This document shows positions 35,124 to 48,252 of a stretch of 64,000 bases of DNA, piece by piece. The notes below the pieces were generated by a model. That model was given only the letters and a program-made list of their open reading frames with translations, had not been told where the DNA came from and searched no databases. The stretch is taken from positions 1 through 64,000 of the forward strand of contig NBOG01000006.1 of assembly GCA_002104535.1 (NCBI GenBank), given 5' to 3'. The stretch is from Cognaticolwellia sediminilitoris. Its GTDB lineage: Bacteria > Pseudomonadota > Gammaproteobacteria > Enterobacterales > Alteromonadaceae. A program made the position numbers and the translations under genes. Position 1 is the stretch's first letter; each line of letters starts with the position of its first letter.

Positions 35124-35567
35124 ATGAGCTCATTTCAAATAATTGTTGGCAGTATGTTGGGTGGTTCTGAATATGTTGCAGAAGCCTGTGAAGAAACATT
35201 AATAGCTATGGGCCATGAAGTAACACTACATTTTCAACCTGAATTTGAACAAATATTAAGCGAAAATCAAACTTGGTTAATTTGTACATCGACTCATGGC
35301 GCAGGTGACTTTCCCGATAATATCCAATCATTCGTCACAGATCTTGAAAATAGTAATAAAGATCTATCCTCTTTGAAATTCTTTACGATCGGTATTGGAG
35401 ACTCAAGTTACGATACTTTTTGTTATGCGGCAAAAAACTTAAATAAACTATTAATAACAAAAGGTTGTGTGGAAATAATACCTTTAAAAACATTAGATAT
35501 GAGTGCAGATATAGATCCAGAAGAGCGATCACAGGCTTGGTTAAATAAAAATAATGATCTTTTATAA
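35124..35567 (+). CDS. mioC: Flavodoxin-like protein MioC
   Basis: MioC is an FMN-binding flavodoxin reported as an electron carrier for biotin synthase in E. coli; its transcription also passes into oriC. The 147-residue protein has the same length as E. coli MioC. The FMN phosphate loop is GSMLGGSEYVAEA (8-20), and the isoalloxazine loops are STHGAGDFPDN and GIGDSSYDTFCYAAKNL. It directly precedes the origin, exactly as in E. coli, and it is transcribed toward oriC. Several DnaA boxes lie just after its stop codon. Confidence 0.93.
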   Translation: MSSFQIIVGSMLGGSEYVAEACEETLIAMGHEVTLHFQPEFEQILSENQTWLICTSTHGAGDFPDNIQSFVTDLENSNKDLSSLKFFTIGIGDSSYDTFCYAAKNLNKLLITKGCVEIIPLKTLDMSADIDPEERSQAWLNKNNDLL

Positions 35568-35976
35568 GTCACTTACACACTACTTATACACAATAACCAC
35601 TACAAAAACACTGTAATGTGCATAAGTATGGGTAAAACCTATTAATTTAGTATTATTATTCAGTGTATAGAATTGAACTTAAAATCACCTGTGGATAACT
35701 AGCACTTTTGATCAAAGGATATAAGTGAGTTGATCAAGGTTTGATCACAAGGAAGACTAAAGCTTATTTTATTGTTTTATATAGATAAAAAGTACTTACC
35801 CACAGAAAACGAGGATCCTAATAAGTAATAATAATAAGATCTTTAAATAGATCTTTATATATATTTAAGGATCAAGTGAAGATCTTTTCCGAAATTAGAT
35901 CATTCCCCTACAGAGAAAAAAGCGCTAAAATATCGCTCTGAATTTTTAAATAGAAAACAAACAAGGTCTGTAATTT
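35568..35976. other. Chromosomal replication origin oriC
   Basis: This 409-bp gene-free spacer between mioC and mnmG has the elements of an E. coli-type origin in the same order. DnaA boxes: TTATACACA (35584-35592, plus), TTATGCACA (35617-35625, minus), TTATCCACA (35690-35698, minus, perfect) and TTACCCACA (35796-35804, plus, adjacent to the unwinding region). Nine GATC sites lie between 35710 and 35901, indicating Dam/SeqA control. At 35821-35890 an AT-rich element repeats GATCTTT three times (35838, 35850, 35881), resembling the E. coli 13-mers. A TAAAAT hexamer at 35926-35931 may be the mnmG -10 box. Confidence 0.93.
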
Positions 35977-37866
35977 ATGTGGTATCAAGAGTCTTATGAC
36001 GTAATTGTTGTTGGTGGTGGACACGCAGGAACAGAAGCGTCACTTGCAGCAGCACGCATGGGCTGTAAAACTTTATTGTTGACTCACAACATTGATACGC
36101 TTGGACAAATGTCATGTAATCCAGCAATTGGCGGAATTGGTAAAGGCCATCTCGTTAAAGAAATTGATGCCTTAGGTGGTTTAATGGCAACAGCAGCAGA
36201 TCATGCTGCGATCCAATTTAGAACACTAAATGCCAGCAAAGGGCCAGCCGTTCGAGCAACCCGTATTCAGGCAGATCGTAATTTATATCGTAATTTTGTT
36301 CGTAACTATTTAGAAAACCAAGAAAATTTAACTATTTTCCAACAGCCTTGTGATGATCTTATTTTAGAAAACAATAAAATTGTCGGTGTTTCTACGCAAA
36401 TGGGCTTAAAATTTAAAGCGAAAAGCGTAGTCCTTACCGTAGGTACTTTTCTTGCAGGCCAAATTCATATTGGTATGAATAATTATCAAGGTGGACGAGC
36501 TGGTGATCCGGCGAGCGTAAACCTTGCTGCTCGCTTAAGAGATATGCCATTTAGAATAGATCGTTTAAAAACAGGTACACCACCGCGATTAGATGCTAGA
36601 ACACTTGATTTCTCAGTGATGGCTGAGCAACCAGGTGATGATCCTCGTCCAGTATTTTCATACATGGGCTCAGTGAATGATCATCCAGAACAAATTTCAT
36701 GTTTTATTACTCATACCAATCAAAAAACTCATGACATTATTAAATCAGGTTTAGATCGCTCACCTATGTATACCGGAGTTATTGAAGGTATTGGGCCACG
36801 TTATTGTCCATCGATCGAAGATAAGATTCACCGTTTTGCAGAAAAAGACAGTCATCAAATATTTGTTGAGCCAGAAGGCTTAAATACACATGAAATATAC
36901 CCTAATGGTATATCTACTAGTTTGCCTTTTGATGTTCAAATGGATCTAGTTAGATCGATCAAAGGTTTTGAGAATGCTCATATAACCCGTCCTGGTTATG
37001 CGATTGAATATGATTTCTTTGATCCACGTGACTTAAAACAAACCTTAGAAAGTAAATTTGTTGAAAATCTTTATTTTGCTGGTCAAATTAATGGTACTAC
37101 GGGTTATGAAGAAGCTGGTGCTCAGGGCTTAGTTGCCGCAACCAATGCTGCAGCAAGAGTACAAGGCAAAGAAGAATTGATATTGACTAGAGACCAAGCT
37201 TACATGGGCGTGCTAATCGATGATCTCGCTACCTTAGGTACGAAAGAACCTTATCGTATGTTTACATCTCGTGCTGAATACCGTTTATTGTTACGTGAAG
37301 ACAATGCAGATATTCGTTTAACAGAAAAAGGTCGTGCTTTAGGCTTAGTGAATGATTCTCGCTGGCAGCGTTTCAATGAAAAAATGGAAAATGTTGAGTT
37401 AGAACGTCAACGTTTACGCTCAACATGGTTACAAAAGGATCATCCTGCTGTAGCAGCAGTAAATGAATTACTTAAAACACCATTAAGTCGTGAGAACAGT
37501 TTAGAAGACCTCGTACGTCGACCTGAAGTTCGATACGATGATTTAGTCTCAATTGAAGGATTAGGTCCAAAACTGGCAGATGTACAAGCAGCAGAACAAA
37601 TTGAAATTCAAATAAAATATGCTGGTTATATTGATCGTCAGCTGGATGAAATAGCGAAAAAGAAACGTCATGAGAATACACTTATTCCAATTGATTTTGA
37701 TTTTACGCAAATATCAGGTTTGTCAAATGAGGTTGTTGCTAAGCTTACAGATAGTCGCCCTGAAACTATTGGCAAAGCATCGCGTATTTCTGGTATTACT
37801 CCAGCCGCAATTTCGTTATTATTGGTTTATCTGAAAAAACATGGCTTATTACGCAAAACTGCTTAA
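35977..37866 (+). CDS. mnmG: tRNA uridine-5-carboxymethylaminomethyl modification enzyme MnmG
   Basis: MnmG (GidA) is the FAD-dependent partner of MnmE in wobble uridine modification. The 629-residue protein equals E. coli in length. The FAD site is [17 protein letters not shown] (10-26); family signatures include [20 protein letters not shown], the [10 protein letters not shown] segment and [15 protein letters not shown] helical C-terminal domain (about 550-629) contacts MnmE and tRNA. It is transcribed away from oriC, followed by rsmG after 30 bp. Confidence 0.98.
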   Translation: MWYQESYDVIVVGGGHAGTEASLAAARMGCKTLLLTHNIDTLGQMSCNPAIGGIGKGHLVKEIDALGGLMATAADHAAIQFRTLNASKGPAVRATRIQADRNLYRNFVRNYLENQENLTIFQQPCDDLILENNKIVGVSTQMGLKFKAKSVVLTVGTFLAGQIHIGMNNYQGGRAGDPASVNLAARLRDMPFRIDRLKTGTPPRLDARTLDFSVMAEQPGDDPRPVFSYMGSVNDHPEQISCFITHTNQKTHDIIKSGLDRSPMYTGVIEGIGPRYCPSIEDKIHRFAEKDSHQIFVEPEGLNTHEIYPNGISTSLPFDVQMDLVRSIKGFENAHITRPGYAIEYDFFDPRDLKQTLESKFVENLYFAGQINGTTGYEEAGAQGLVAATNAAARVQGKEELILTRDQAYMGVLIDDLATLGTKEPYRMFTSRAEYRLLLREDNADIRLTEKGRALGLVNDSRWQRFNEKMENVELERQRLRSTWLQKDHPAVAAVNELLKTPLSRENSLEDLVRRPEVRYDDLVSIEGLGPKLADVQAAEQIEIQIKYAGYIDRQLDEIAKKKRHENTLIPIDFDFTQISGLSNEVVAKLTDSRPETIGKASRISGITPAAISLLLVYLKKHGLLRKTA

Positions 37867-37896
37867 ATAGCCAGCATCAACGAAAGATTCCGCCTT

Positions 37897-38523
37897 ATGA
37901 CACTATCTGACCAACTGACTGCTCTGATAAAAGAGACCTCGCTTGAGGTTTCTACAGAGCAAGTTTCCTTACTTATTCAATATGTCGAATTATTAAATAA
38001 ATGGAATAAGGCTTACAATTTAACGTCTGTTCGTGATCCAAAAGATATGGTAATTAAACATATTATGGATAGCTTAATGGTCGGTCCATTACTTAAAGGC
38101 CAATCATTTATAGACGTAGGAACAGGCCCTGGACTTCCCGGAATACCACTTGCTATCTTGTATCCTGATCGTAATTTTGTATTATTAGACAGTTTAGGAA
38201 AAAGGATCACCTTTTTAAGACAAGTGGTTTATCAATTAAAATTAAAAAATGTTACACCGGTAAAATCACGTGTAGAGCAATATATTCCTGAAGAACCATT
38301 CGATGGGGTGCTAAGTCGTGCATTTTCATCATTAATTGATATGGTGACATGGTGCGAACATTTAGTTAGTGTTGACCGTGGGAAATTTTTAGCGTTAAAA
38401 GGCATTTATCCCAGTGACGAAATAGCAGCATTACCTAGTAATATATCCATGGTAAACAGTCACGTTATTGTCGTCCCTCAGTTATCCGGTGAACGCCATT
38501 TGATTGAGTTAGTTAAATCATAA
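37897..38523 (+). CDS. rsmG: 16S rRNA (guanine-527-N7) methyltransferase
   Basis: RsmG (GidB) methylates N7 of G527 in 16S rRNA; loss of it gives low-level streptomycin resistance in other species. The 208-residue protein has the core [15 protein letters not shown] near residue 38, the SAM-binding [17 protein letters not shown] near 70, and [12 protein letters not shown]. Length matches E. coli (207). It is in the mnmG-rsmG-parA-parB run, with 40 bp before parA. Confidence 0.96.
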   Translation: MTLSDQLTALIKETSLEVSTEQVSLLIQYVELLNKWNKAYNLTSVRDPKDMVIKHIMDSLMVGPLLKGQSFIDVGTGPGLPGIPLAILYPDRNFVLLDSLGKRITFLRQVVYQLKLKNVTPVKSRVEQYIPEEPFDGVLSRAFSSLIDMVTWCEHLVSVDRGKFLALKGIYPSDEIAALPSNISMVNSHVIVVPQLSGERHLIELVKS

Positions 38524-38563
38524 ATAATAATAAGCTTTTGATCAGAAAGTATTTGAGGGTCCT

Positions 38564-39373
38564 GTGGGAAAAATAATCGCGGTTGCAAATCAAAAAGGTG
38601 GTGTCGGAAAAACGACAACTTCGGTCAATCTTGCTGCTTCACTTGCAGCGACGAAACGTAAAGTTTTATTAATTGATCTTGATCCCCAAGGTAACGCTAC
38701 TATGGGTAGTGGTATCGACAAATATGAAGTACCAGCAACATGTTATGAATTACTTATCGAAGAACGTCCTTTTGATGAAGTTGTTTGTAAAAATACCGCT
38801 GGTGTTTATGATCTTATAGCTGCCAATAGCGATGTAACTGCAGCTGAAATAAAGCTCATGGAAGTTTATTCTAGAGAGCATAGGTTAAAAAATGCTTTAT
38901 CATCAGTAAGAAAGTATTACGACTTTATTATTATTGACTGCCCTCCTTCGCTAAACATGTTAACTGTTAATGCAATGACAGCTGCTGATTCAGTTTTAGT
39001 TCCAATGCAATGTGAATACTATGCTTTAGAAGGTTTAACAGCATTAATGGATACTATTTCACAATTAACTACAGTGGTGAATGGCAAGCTACACATTGAA
39101 GGGATTTTACGTACTATGTACGATCCTCGTAATCGTTTAGCTAATGATGTATCAGAACAATTAAAACGACATTTCGGCGATAAAGTTTATAGAACTGTTA
39201 TTCCTCGTAACGTTCGTTTAGCTGAAGCACCTAGTTTTGGTGCGCCAGTGATGTATTATGATAAGTCTTCAACCGGTGCAAAAGCTTATCTTGCCCTCGC
39301 CGGTGAAATATTACGCCGTGCCGAACAAAAAAAATCACAATCAGCACAGCAAGCAACTACTGAGCAGGAATAA
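38564..39373 (+). CDS. parA: Chromosome-partitioning ATPase ParA
   Basis: ParA is a Walker-type ATPase that moves ParB-parS complexes to segregate replicated origins. The 269-residue protein has the deviant Walker A KGGVGKTT (11-18), followed by [15 protein letters not shown] and [10 protein letters not shown]. The start codon is GTG with a GAGGGT site upstream. It overlaps nothing and is followed 8 bp later by parB. The matching parS sites are inside recF, about 11 kb to the left, so a full ParABS system flanks oriC. Confidence 0.96.
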   Translation: MGKIIAVANQKGGVGKTTTSVNLAASLAATKRKVLLIDLDPQGNATMGSGIDKYEVPATCYELLIEERPFDEVVCKNTAGVYDLIAANSDVTAAEIKLMEVYSREHRLKNALSSVRKYYDFIIIDCPPSLNMLTVNAMTAADSVLVPMQCEYYALEGLTALMDTISQLTTVVNGKLHIEGILRTMYDPRNRLANDVSEQLKRHFGDKVYRTVIPRNVRLAEAPSFGAPVMYYDKSSTGAKAYLALAGEILRRAEQKKSQSAQQATTEQE

Positions 39374-39381
39374 GGAATATC

Positions 39382-40272
39382 ATGAGTCAAACAAAACGCA
39401 GAGGTCTAGGTCGCGGTCTTGATGCCTTATTAACAAAACCTTCAGAAGAATCAGCAGAAAATACAGGTGAAAAAAAATCACCGGTGAATAAAAATGCTGA
39501 ATTACAAAATTTACCAATTGAACAATTACACCCAGGTAAATATCAACCACGCAAAGACATGTCAGCAGAAGCCTTAGACGATTTGGCTAACTCAATTAAG
39601 TCACAAGGTATTATTCAACCAATTGTGGTTCGTCCGGTTAGTGAACATAGCTATGAAATCATTGCTGGTGAGCGTCGTTGGCGTGCTGCACAACTTGCAG
39701 AGTTAGACTTAGTTCCTTGTTTAATTAAACATGTTCCCGATGAAGCAGCCGTTGCAATAGCGCTAATAGAGAACATACAACGTGAAGATCTAAATGCCAT
39801 GGAAGAAGCCATTGCATTAGAGCGTTTATTAATTGAATTTGAACTGACACATCAAGAAGTAGCAGATGCTGTTGGTAAATCAAGAACAGCCGTAACAAAT
39901 TTACTCCGTTTAAATAATCTTAATAGTGAAGTTAAAACTTTACTTGAACATGGTGATATCGAAATGGGGCATGCTAGAGCATTACTTGCCTTAGATAACG
40001 ATATTCAAACTAATACAGCACGGATTGTTGTCGCTAAAGAGTTAAACGTTCGGGAAACTGAAGCACTGATTAAAAAAGTGCAGCAACCTGAAAAAGAAGT
40101 TACAGAAAAACCAGTAGATCCTAACACTAAAGCGTTAGAACAAACTTTGTCTGAAAAGCTAGGTTCGAATGTTTCTATTAATCACAATAAAAAAGGTAAA
40201 GGAAAGCTAGTTATTTCTTACAGTGATTTATCAGAACTTGATGGAATCGTTTCACGCTTTAATTCATTTTAA
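39382..40272 (+). CDS. parB: Chromosome-partitioning protein ParB
   Basis: ParB binds parS, hydrolyses CTP and spreads as a clamp along DNA. The 296-residue protein starts with a basic leader (KRRGLGRGLDALL), then the CTP-binding ParB/Srx domain with GERRWRAAQL (96-105) and IENIQREDLNAMEEA, a helix-turn-helix domain (HQEVADAVGKSRTAVTNLLRL near 155-175), a linker and the C-terminal dimerisation domain ending LDGIVSRFNSF. The two perfect parS copies in this window are its expected targets. Confidence 0.96.
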   Translation: MSQTKRRGLGRGLDALLTKPSEESAENTGEKKSPVNKNAELQNLPIEQLHPGKYQPRKDMSAEALDDLANSIKSQGIIQPIVVRPVSEHSYEIIAGERRWRAAQLAELDLVPCLIKHVPDEAAVAIALIENIQREDLNAMEEAIALERLLIEFELTHQEVADAVGKSRTAVTNLLRLNNLNSEVKTLLEHGDIEMGHARALLALDNDIQTNTARIVVAKELNVRETEALIKKVQQPEKEVTEKPVDPNTKALEQTLSEKLGSNVSINHNKKGKGKLVISYSDLSELDGIVSRFNSF

Positions 40273-40275
40273 TTT

Positions 40276-40305
40276 AAAGCGCATCTAAACTTTTAGTTGC
40301 GCTTT
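40276..40305 (+). terminator. Terminator downstream of parB
   Basis: Fourteen-bp stem with one mismatch (40276-40289 with 40292-40305), containing AAAGCGCA/TGCGCTTT, followed by only a short T run. It starts four bases after the parB stop. Confidence 0.75.
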
Positions 40306-40487
40306 TACGATTTAAATAACTTTAGAATATACTTTTTATCATTCAATAATGTGTATTTATTTAACGTACATAAATACTCTTTTGTTAATCTAAGCGAAAG
40401 TTTTCATTATCTATTAAATATTAATCGCAGTTTTCACTCTTTGTTGAATGTTTTGCTTAATATCTGGGCAATGAGCGCCCTATTTTG

Positions 40488-40515
40488 TTGCATTGATGCT
40501 GTAATTAAGTATACT
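40488..40515 (+). promoter_or_regulatory. Candidate atp operon promoter
   Basis: TTGCAT (40488-40493), 16-bp spacer, TATACT (40510-40515), about 80 bp upstream of the atpI start. This is the best sigma-70-like site in the spacer. Confidence 0.5.
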
Positions 40516-40592
40516 TGCGTCGGCTTTTTAAAGATGAATAAACATCTTTGAAAAACTGCGAGAATTACGAAAAATATCGTATGGAGTTTCTG

Positions 40593-41773
<1,181 letters not shown>

Positions 41774-41777
41774 TTAA

Positions 41778-41816
41778 ATTTTAGCTCTTCGGAGCTAAGG
41801 GCAGGAAGCCCAAAAT
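41778..41816 (+). ncRNA. Three-stem RNA structure between atpB and atpE
   Basis: The RNA can close an outer stem ATTTT/AAAAT (41778-41782 with 41812-41816) around two hairpins: AGCTC-TTCG-GAGCT (41783-41796, a stable UUCG tetraloop) and GGGC-AGGAA-GCCC (41799-41811). A T-rich stretch and the atpE ribosome binding site follow. It may be a processing or stability element that raises subunit c output; no known family is recognised. Confidence 0.5.
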
Positions 41817-41860
41817 AGTTTTTTTTAACCTTAGTTTTTTAACTTTATAACTTTAAATAA

Positions 41861-42100
<240 letters not shown>

Positions 42101-42133
42101 TTTTTTACGCGAATTTGAATAGGAGATACATAA

Positions 42134-42604
42134 ATGAATCTTAATATGACCTTAATTGGTGAATTAATCGCATTTATCGTATTCGTAATTTTTTGTATGA
42201 AGTATGTATGGCCGCCAATTATTGGTGCCATCGAAGCACGTCAAGCAGTTATTGCTGATGGACTTGCTGCTTCAGACCGTGCCGCTAAAGATCTTGAGCT
42301 TGCTCAAGAAAAAGCAACAGCACAATTAAAAGAAGCTAAAGCCCAAGCAGCCGGCATTGTCGAAGCTGCTAAAAAGCGTGAAGCCCAAATAATTGAAGAA
42401 GCTGCTGTTAAAGCAAAAGCTGAGAAAGAAAAAATCTTAGCTTCAGGTCATGCAGAAATTGATACTGAACGTAACCAAGCTAAAGAAGAATTGCGCCAAC
42501 AAGTGGCTATTCTTGCGGTAGCTGGTGCTGAGAAAATTCTTGAGCGTTCAATTGATGCCGCTGCACATAGCGACATTTTAGATAAACTTGTAGCTGAACT
42601 TTAG
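42134..42604 (+). CDS. atpF: ATP synthase Fo subunit b
   Basis: Subunit b is the dimeric peripheral stalk. The 156-residue protein equals E. coli in length: an N-terminal membrane helix (about 5-27, ending KYVWPP) followed by a long charged coiled coil rich in Ala, Glu and Lys, ending in the delta-binding tail ILDKLVAEL. It sits between atpE (33 bp) and atpH (13 bp). Confidence 0.97.
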   Translation: MNLNMTLIGELIAFIVFVIFCMKYVWPPIIGAIEARQAVIADGLAASDRAAKDLELAQEKATAQLKEAKAQAAGIVEAAKKREAQIIEEAAVKAKAEKEKILASGHAEIDTERNQAKEELRQQVAILAVAGAEKILERSIDAAAHSDILDKLVAEL

Positions 42605-42617
42605 AGGGAATGAGCTT

Positions 42618-43151
42618 ATGTCTGAATTGACAACCATCGCTCGTCCCTACGCTAAAGCGGCGTTTGATTTTGCTATTGAAGCAAATGCAGTAGAAAGCTG
42701 GCTAGAAATGCTAACCTTCGCTGCAGAAGTTGCTAACGATAAAACCATTAGAGATTACCTCTCTGGTGGTGCATCGGTAGAACAAGCACAAGACATTTTT
42801 TTAAAAGTCTGTGATGTTCAACTAGATAGTAATGGCCAAAACTTAATTAAAGTAATGGCTGAAAATCAACGTTTATTGGTGCTACCACAGGTTGTTGTTC
42901 TGTTTAGCGAATTAAAAGCTGAACATGAGAAAATAATTTCTGTGGATGTAACTTCTGCTGTTGAATTAACAGCAGAACAACAAACTACATTATGCGCTGC
43001 GCTTGAAAAGCGTTTGGCTCGAAAAGTAAAACTTAACTGTGCAATTGATGCGAACGTAGTCTCTGGCTTAATAATTAAAGCTGGTGATATGGTAATAGAT
43101 GGTTCTGTACGAGGTAAACTGAGCCGCTTAGCAACAACAATGCAATCCTAA
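42618..43151 (+). CDS. atpH: ATP synthase F1 subunit delta
   Basis: Delta joins the b stalk to the top of the F1 head. The 177-residue protein has the N-terminal helical domain opening [17 protein letters not shown] and the C-terminal strand segment [22 protein letters not shown], both diagnostic. Neighbours are atpF and atpA with 13-bp gaps on both sides. Confidence 0.97.
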   Translation: MSELTTIARPYAKAAFDFAIEANAVESWLEMLTFAAEVANDKTIRDYLSGGASVEQAQDIFLKVCDVQLDSNGQNLIKVMAENQRLLVLPQVVVLFSELKAEHEKIISVDVTSAVELTAEQQTTLCAALEKRLARKVKLNCAIDANVVSGLIIKAGDMVIDGSVRGKLSRLATTMQS

Positions 43152-43164
43152 CGGGGAACAGAGC

Positions 43165-44706
43165 ATGCAACTGAATTCCACTGAAATCGCTGAACTGATC
43201 AAGAGTCGTATTGAACAGTTTAACGTAGTTAGTGAAGCTCGTAATGAAGGTACTATCGTTTCTGTAACTGATGGTATCATTCGTATTCATGGCCTTGCAG
43301 ATGTAATGCAAGGCGAGATGATCGAACTTCCTGGCAATCGCTTTGCTATCGCGTTAAACCTAGACCGAGATTCGGTAGGTGCGGTAGTTATGGGTCCTTA
43401 TGCGGATCTAGCTGAAGGCGTGAAAGTAAAATGTACTGGTCGTATTTTAGAAGTACCAGTAGGACGTGGCTTATTAGGCCGCGTTGTAAACACTCTTGGT
43501 GAGCCAATTGACGGAAAAGGACCTATCGAAAATGATGGTTTCTCTCCAGTTGAAATGGTTGCTCCAGGTGTAATCGATCGTAAGTCTGTTGATGAGCCTG
43601 TTCAAACAGGTATTAAATCAATCGATGCAATGATTCCAATTGGACGTGGTCAACGTGAACTTATCATCGGTGACCGTCAAATTGGTAAATCTGCTATCGC
43701 ATTAGATGCAATCATCAACCAGAAGAACACTGGTATTAAGTGTGTATACGTAGCTATTGGCCAAAAAGCCTCTACTGTTGCGAACTTAGTACGTTCTTTA
43801 GAAGAGCATGGCGCGTTAGATAATACTATCGTTGTTGTTGCATCAGCTTCTGAAGCAGCTGCTCTTCAGTACTTGTCAGCATATTCTGGCTGTACAATGG
43901 GTGAATACTTCCGTGACCGCGGTGAAGATGCACTAATCGTATATGATGATTTGTCTAAGCAAGCAGTTGCTTACCGTCAAATTTCATTACTATTACGTCG
44001 TCCGCCAGGCCGTGAAGCTTACCCAGGTGACGTTTTCTATCTTCACAGTCGTTTACTTGAACGTGCTGCTCGTGTAAACGAAGCATACGTTGAACGTTTT
44101 ACAAACGGTGAAGTAAAAGGTAAAACTGGTTCTTTAACTGCTTTACCTATCATTGAAACGCAAGCGGGTGATGTATCTGCATTCGTACCAACTAACGTAA
44201 TCTCAATTACCGATGGTCAGATTTTCTTAGAATCTAGCCTATTTAACTCAGGTATTCGTCCTGCTGTTAACGCTGGTATTTCTGTATCTCGTGTTGGTGG
44301 TGCTGCTCAAACTAAAATCATCAAGAAGTTAGGTGGTGGTATTCGTTTGGCATTAGCACAATATGCTGAACTTGCAGCCTTTGCTCAATTTGCCTCAGAT
44401 TTAGATGACGCTACTCGTGCTCAATTAGAGCATGGTCAACGCGTAACTGAATTGATGAAGCAAAAGCAATACAGCCCATTGTCAATTGCTGAAACAGCCG
44501 TATCTTTATTTGCCGCAGAAAAAGGCTTTTTAAACGATATCGCTATCGACAAAGTTGTCGATTTTGAAGAAGCATTACGTTCATACGTAAACAATGATCA
44601 CGCTGAATTGATGGCTACTATCAATGAAAAGGGTGACTATAACAAAGACATCGAGTCTGGTTTAGCTAAAGCGATTGAAGCTTTTAAAGCTACCCAAACT
44701 TGGTAA
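43165..44706 (+). CDS. atpA: ATP synthase F1 subunit alpha
   Basis: Alpha subunits alternate with beta in F1 and bind non-catalytic nucleotide. The 513-residue protein matches E. coli. The P-loop is GDRQIGKSA near residue 170, and the region [21 protein letters not shown]-type block and [19 protein letters not shown] with the arginine finger follow. It is 28 bp upstream of atpG. Confidence 0.98.
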   Translation: MQLNSTEIAELIKSRIEQFNVVSEARNEGTIVSVTDGIIRIHGLADVMQGEMIELPGNRFAIALNLDRDSVGAVVMGPYADLAEGVKVKCTGRILEVPVGRGLLGRVVNTLGEPIDGKGPIENDGFSPVEMVAPGVIDRKSVDEPVQTGIKSIDAMIPIGRGQRELIIGDRQIGKSAIALDAIINQKNTGIKCVYVAIGQKASTVANLVRSLEEHGALDNTIVVVASASEAAALQYLSAYSGCTMGEYFRDRGEDALIVYDDLSKQAVAYRQISLLLRRPPGREAYPGDVFYLHSRLLERAARVNEAYVERFTNGEVKGKTGSLTALPIIETQAGDVSAFVPTNVISITDGQIFLESSLFNSGIRPAVNAGISVSRVGGAAQTKIIKKLGGGIRLALAQYAELAAFAQFASDLDDATRAQLEHGQRVTELMKQKQYSPLSIAETAVSLFAAEKGFLNDIAIDKVVDFEEALRSYVNNDHAELMATINEKGDYNKDIESGLAKAIEAFKATQTW

Positions 44707-44734
44707 TTGAGTTAACCTTTTCGGGAGAATAGTC

Positions 44735-45595
44735 ATGTCCGGCGCTAAAGAGATAAAATCGAAGATTGGAAGTGTAAAAAATACACAGAAAATCACCAGC
44801 GCGATGGAAATGGTTGCAGCTAGCAAAATGCGCAAAGCGCAAGATAGCATGGCTGCCTCTCGTCCATACGCTGAAAATATGCGAAATGTGATCGGTCACA
44901 TCGCGCTTGGTAATTTAGAATTCCGTCATCCATATATGGTTGAACGTGAAGTCAAGCGCGTAGGTTATATCGTTGTCTCAACAGATCGAGGTTTGTGTGG
45001 TGGTTTAAATATTAACTTATTTAAACAAGTACTAGCTGATGCTGGTAAACACCAAACAGCAGGTGCTGATGTTGAATTTGCCGTAGTGGGTTCTAAAGCT
45101 ACGTCATTTTTCAACAACATGGGTGCTAAAGTTGTTTCACAAATTTCTGGATTAGGTGATAACCCATCACTTACTGATTTAATCGGTAGTGTTAAGGTTA
45201 TGTTAAGCGCCTATGATAATGGTGAGATAGATAGGTTGTACATTGTATATAACAAATTTGTTAATACAATGACGCAAAAACCGACAATCGATCAACTTTT
45301 ACCTTTGCCTAAGTCAGATGATGACGCTATTAAGCATCGCTGGGATTACATTTACGAACCAGATGCTCAAGCAATACTTGAACATTTATTGGTTCGTTAT
45401 ACGGAATCTCAAGTATATCAAGGTGTGGTTGAAAACCTCGCATGTGAACAAGCCGCTCGTATGGTTGCAATGAAAGCTGCAACTGATAACGCGGGTGACT
45501 TAATTAACGATTTACAATTGGTATATAACAAAGCTCGTCAAGCAGGTATTACTCAAGAATTGGGTGAAATTTGTGCTGGTGCGGCAGCGGTATAA
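44735..45595 (+). CDS. atpG: ATP synthase F1 subunit gamma
   Basis: Gamma is the central rotating shaft. The 286-residue protein has the conserved N-terminal helix ([20 protein letters not shown]) and the C-terminal helix signature [16 protein letters not shown], with [11 protein letters not shown] in the central domain. It is flanked by atpA and atpD. Confidence 0.98.
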   Translation: MSGAKEIKSKIGSVKNTQKITSAMEMVAASKMRKAQDSMAASRPYAENMRNVIGHIALGNLEFRHPYMVEREVKRVGYIVVSTDRGLCGGLNINLFKQVLADAGKHQTAGADVEFAVVGSKATSFFNNMGAKVVSQISGLGDNPSLTDLIGSVKVMLSAYDNGEIDRLYIVYNKFVNTMTQKPTIDQLLPLPKSDDDAIKHRWDYIYEPDAQAILEHLLVRYTESQVYQGVVENLACEQAARMVAMKAATDNAGDLINDLQLVYNKARQAGITQELGEICAGAAAV

Positions 45596-45629
45596 GCAAA
45601 GGTTCTTTGTTTATTTTATTAGTAAATAA

Positions 45630-47039
<1,410 letters not shown>

Positions 47040-47085
47040 TGAAGCCTGGTGATTAACATTAGTTAGTCACCTATTAGGAGGTCAC

Positions 47086-47502
47086 ATGGCAATACTTTCT
47101 GTAAATCTGAATGTGGTTAGTGCTGAAGAAGCGTTGTTTTCTGGTAGCATTGAATCATTACAGATCACAGGTAGCGAAGGTGAATTAGGTATTATGCCTG
47201 GTCACGCACCTTTGCTGACCTCACTAAAACCTGGTATGGCAAGAATCGTTAAAAAAGGTGGTGATGAAGAAATCATCTACCTTTCTGGCGGTATGTTAGA
47301 AGTTCAACCAAACAATGTTACTGTACTTGCAGATATTGCAATACGTAGCGGCGATTTAGATGAACAAGCAGCTATGCAGGCTAAAGAACGTGCAGAGAAG
47401 CACATGAATGAACACGGTAACGATGTTGATTATGCTGAAGCTGCAGCTGAATTAGCTCGTGCTGTTGCACAATTACGTGTTATTCAAGCTTCTAGCAAAT
47501 AA
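47086..47502 (+). CDS. atpC: ATP synthase F1 subunit epsilon
   Basis: Epsilon links gamma to the c ring and inhibits ATP hydrolysis. The 138-residue protein has the N-terminal beta sandwich with [22 protein letters not shown]-type sequence (about 30-52) and a C-terminal helical hairpin ([15 protein letters not shown]). It is the last gene of the atpIBEFHAGDC operon and is followed by a strong terminator. Confidence 0.97.
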   Translation: MAILSVNLNVVSAEEALFSGSIESLQITGSEGELGIMPGHAPLLTSLKPGMARIVKKGGDEEIIYLSGGMLEVQPNNVTVLADIAIRSGDLDEQAAMQAKERAEKHMNEHGNDVDYAEAAAELARAVAQLRVIQASSK

Positions 47503-47530
47503 CTAGCTAACACTAAGTTTTAGTGAACAA

Positions 47531-47564
47531 AAAAAGCGACTTTACTTCGGTACAGTCGCTTTTT
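47531..47564 (+). terminator. Terminator of the atp operon
   Basis: AAAAAGCGACT (47531-47541) and AGTCGCTTTTT (47554-47564) form an 11-bp stem followed by further T residues, 28 bp after atpC. Confidence 0.9.
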
Positions 47565-47669
47565 TATTGTCTTTGTAATATCTATTATCGTTTTACAAGT
47601 TGCTTCAAAGTATATTAATCCCTATTATGTCGTTGGAATTAATATAATTTTTATAAATAAGGATATAAC

Positions 47670-48179
47670 ATGAACAAGTTGAAACTATTTGTTGGGTCTG
47701 CAGTCATTGCTGCTTTCACCGCTTCTTTTACCGCATCAGCAGCTAATAAAGCGCCTGGTTCTGGTCCTAATCCATTTTCTGATTGTGGTATTGGAGCAGC
47801 GTTATTTAAAGACACTAAATGGGCTGCTGTAACTTCAAATGTAATTTGGGATGTAGGTACAACGGCTGTTACATCTGCAACTGCAAGTCCAGAAACTTGC
47901 TCGGGCAGTAAAGTAGTTGCGGCTAAGTTTATCATTGATAATTACGATAATATTATTGAAGAAATTGCTATGGGCGAAGGTACACACCTAACTTCAATGT
48001 ATAACGTGCTTGGTTGTGGCATTAGTACTCAAACTGAAATGACAGTTGATATTCGTTCGGAGGTAGCTGGAACTATTTCTAAGACAGATTACCAAGAAAA
48101 AAACTTAATTGAAAAATCTTCTGATCTTTATAACGTTGTAAATGACGCTTCAGTTGCAGGTAACTGTGCTGTAATCTAA
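47670..48179 (+). CDS. DUF3015 family exported protein
   Basis: A 169-residue protein with a clear signal peptide (MNKLKLFVGSAVIAAFTASF and on, cleavage near ASA|AN at residue 25). The mature part resembles the DUF3015 family: an early DCGIGAALF, a TSNVIWDVGTTAVTSATASPETC region, and a helical middle followed by the GCGIS motif. Four cysteines (in SDCG, ETCS, LGCG and the final GNCAVI) could form two disulfides, consistent with periplasmic location. Function is unknown. It is directly followed by a DUF4105 protein gene, an association often seen for this family as I recall; a terminator-like hairpin separates them. Confidence 0.8.
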   Translation: MNKLKLFVGSAVIAAFTASFTASAANKAPGSGPNPFSDCGIGAALFKDTKWAAVTSNVIWDVGTTAVTSATASPETCSGSKVVAAKFIIDNYDNIIEEIAMGEGTHLTSMYNVLGCGISTQTEMTVDIRSEVAGTISKTDYQEKNLIEKSSDLYNVVNDASVAGNCAVI

Positions 48180-48203
48180 TTTATTTTCGGAAAATAAATT
48201 TTT

Positions 48204-48229
48204 AAATAGCTGCTAATTAGCAGCTATTT
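48204..48229 (+). terminator. Terminator after the DUF3015 gene
   Basis: Perfect 11-bp stem AAATAGCTGCT/AGCAGCTATTT with loop AATT and a T run (48227-48231), between the DUF3015 gene and the DUF4105 gene. Confidence 0.8.
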
Positions 48230-48252
48230 TTATATCTATAGATAAAAAACTT

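Larger units (their letters stand above)
40273..40592. other. parB-atpI intergenic region
   Basis: A 320-bp AT-rich spacer. It contains the parB terminator, a candidate atp promoter, and in the leader a 7-bp hairpin AAAGATG/CATCTTT (40530-40549). Two AGTTTTCA segments (about 40398 and 40430) form a short direct repeat. An 84-codon open frame lies here but has the composition of non-coding AT-rich DNA and no family resemblance, so it is not called. Confidence 0.55.

Noticed and set aside
40297-40551. An 84-codon open frame between parB and atpI
   Set aside because: Low-complexity composition, no recognisable domain, and it spans the parB terminator flank and the putative atp promoter.
40488-40592. 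Sodium-type ATP synthase
   Set aside because: Checked through the encoded c subunit: D54 and its surroundings are of the proton type, so sodium coupling is not supported.
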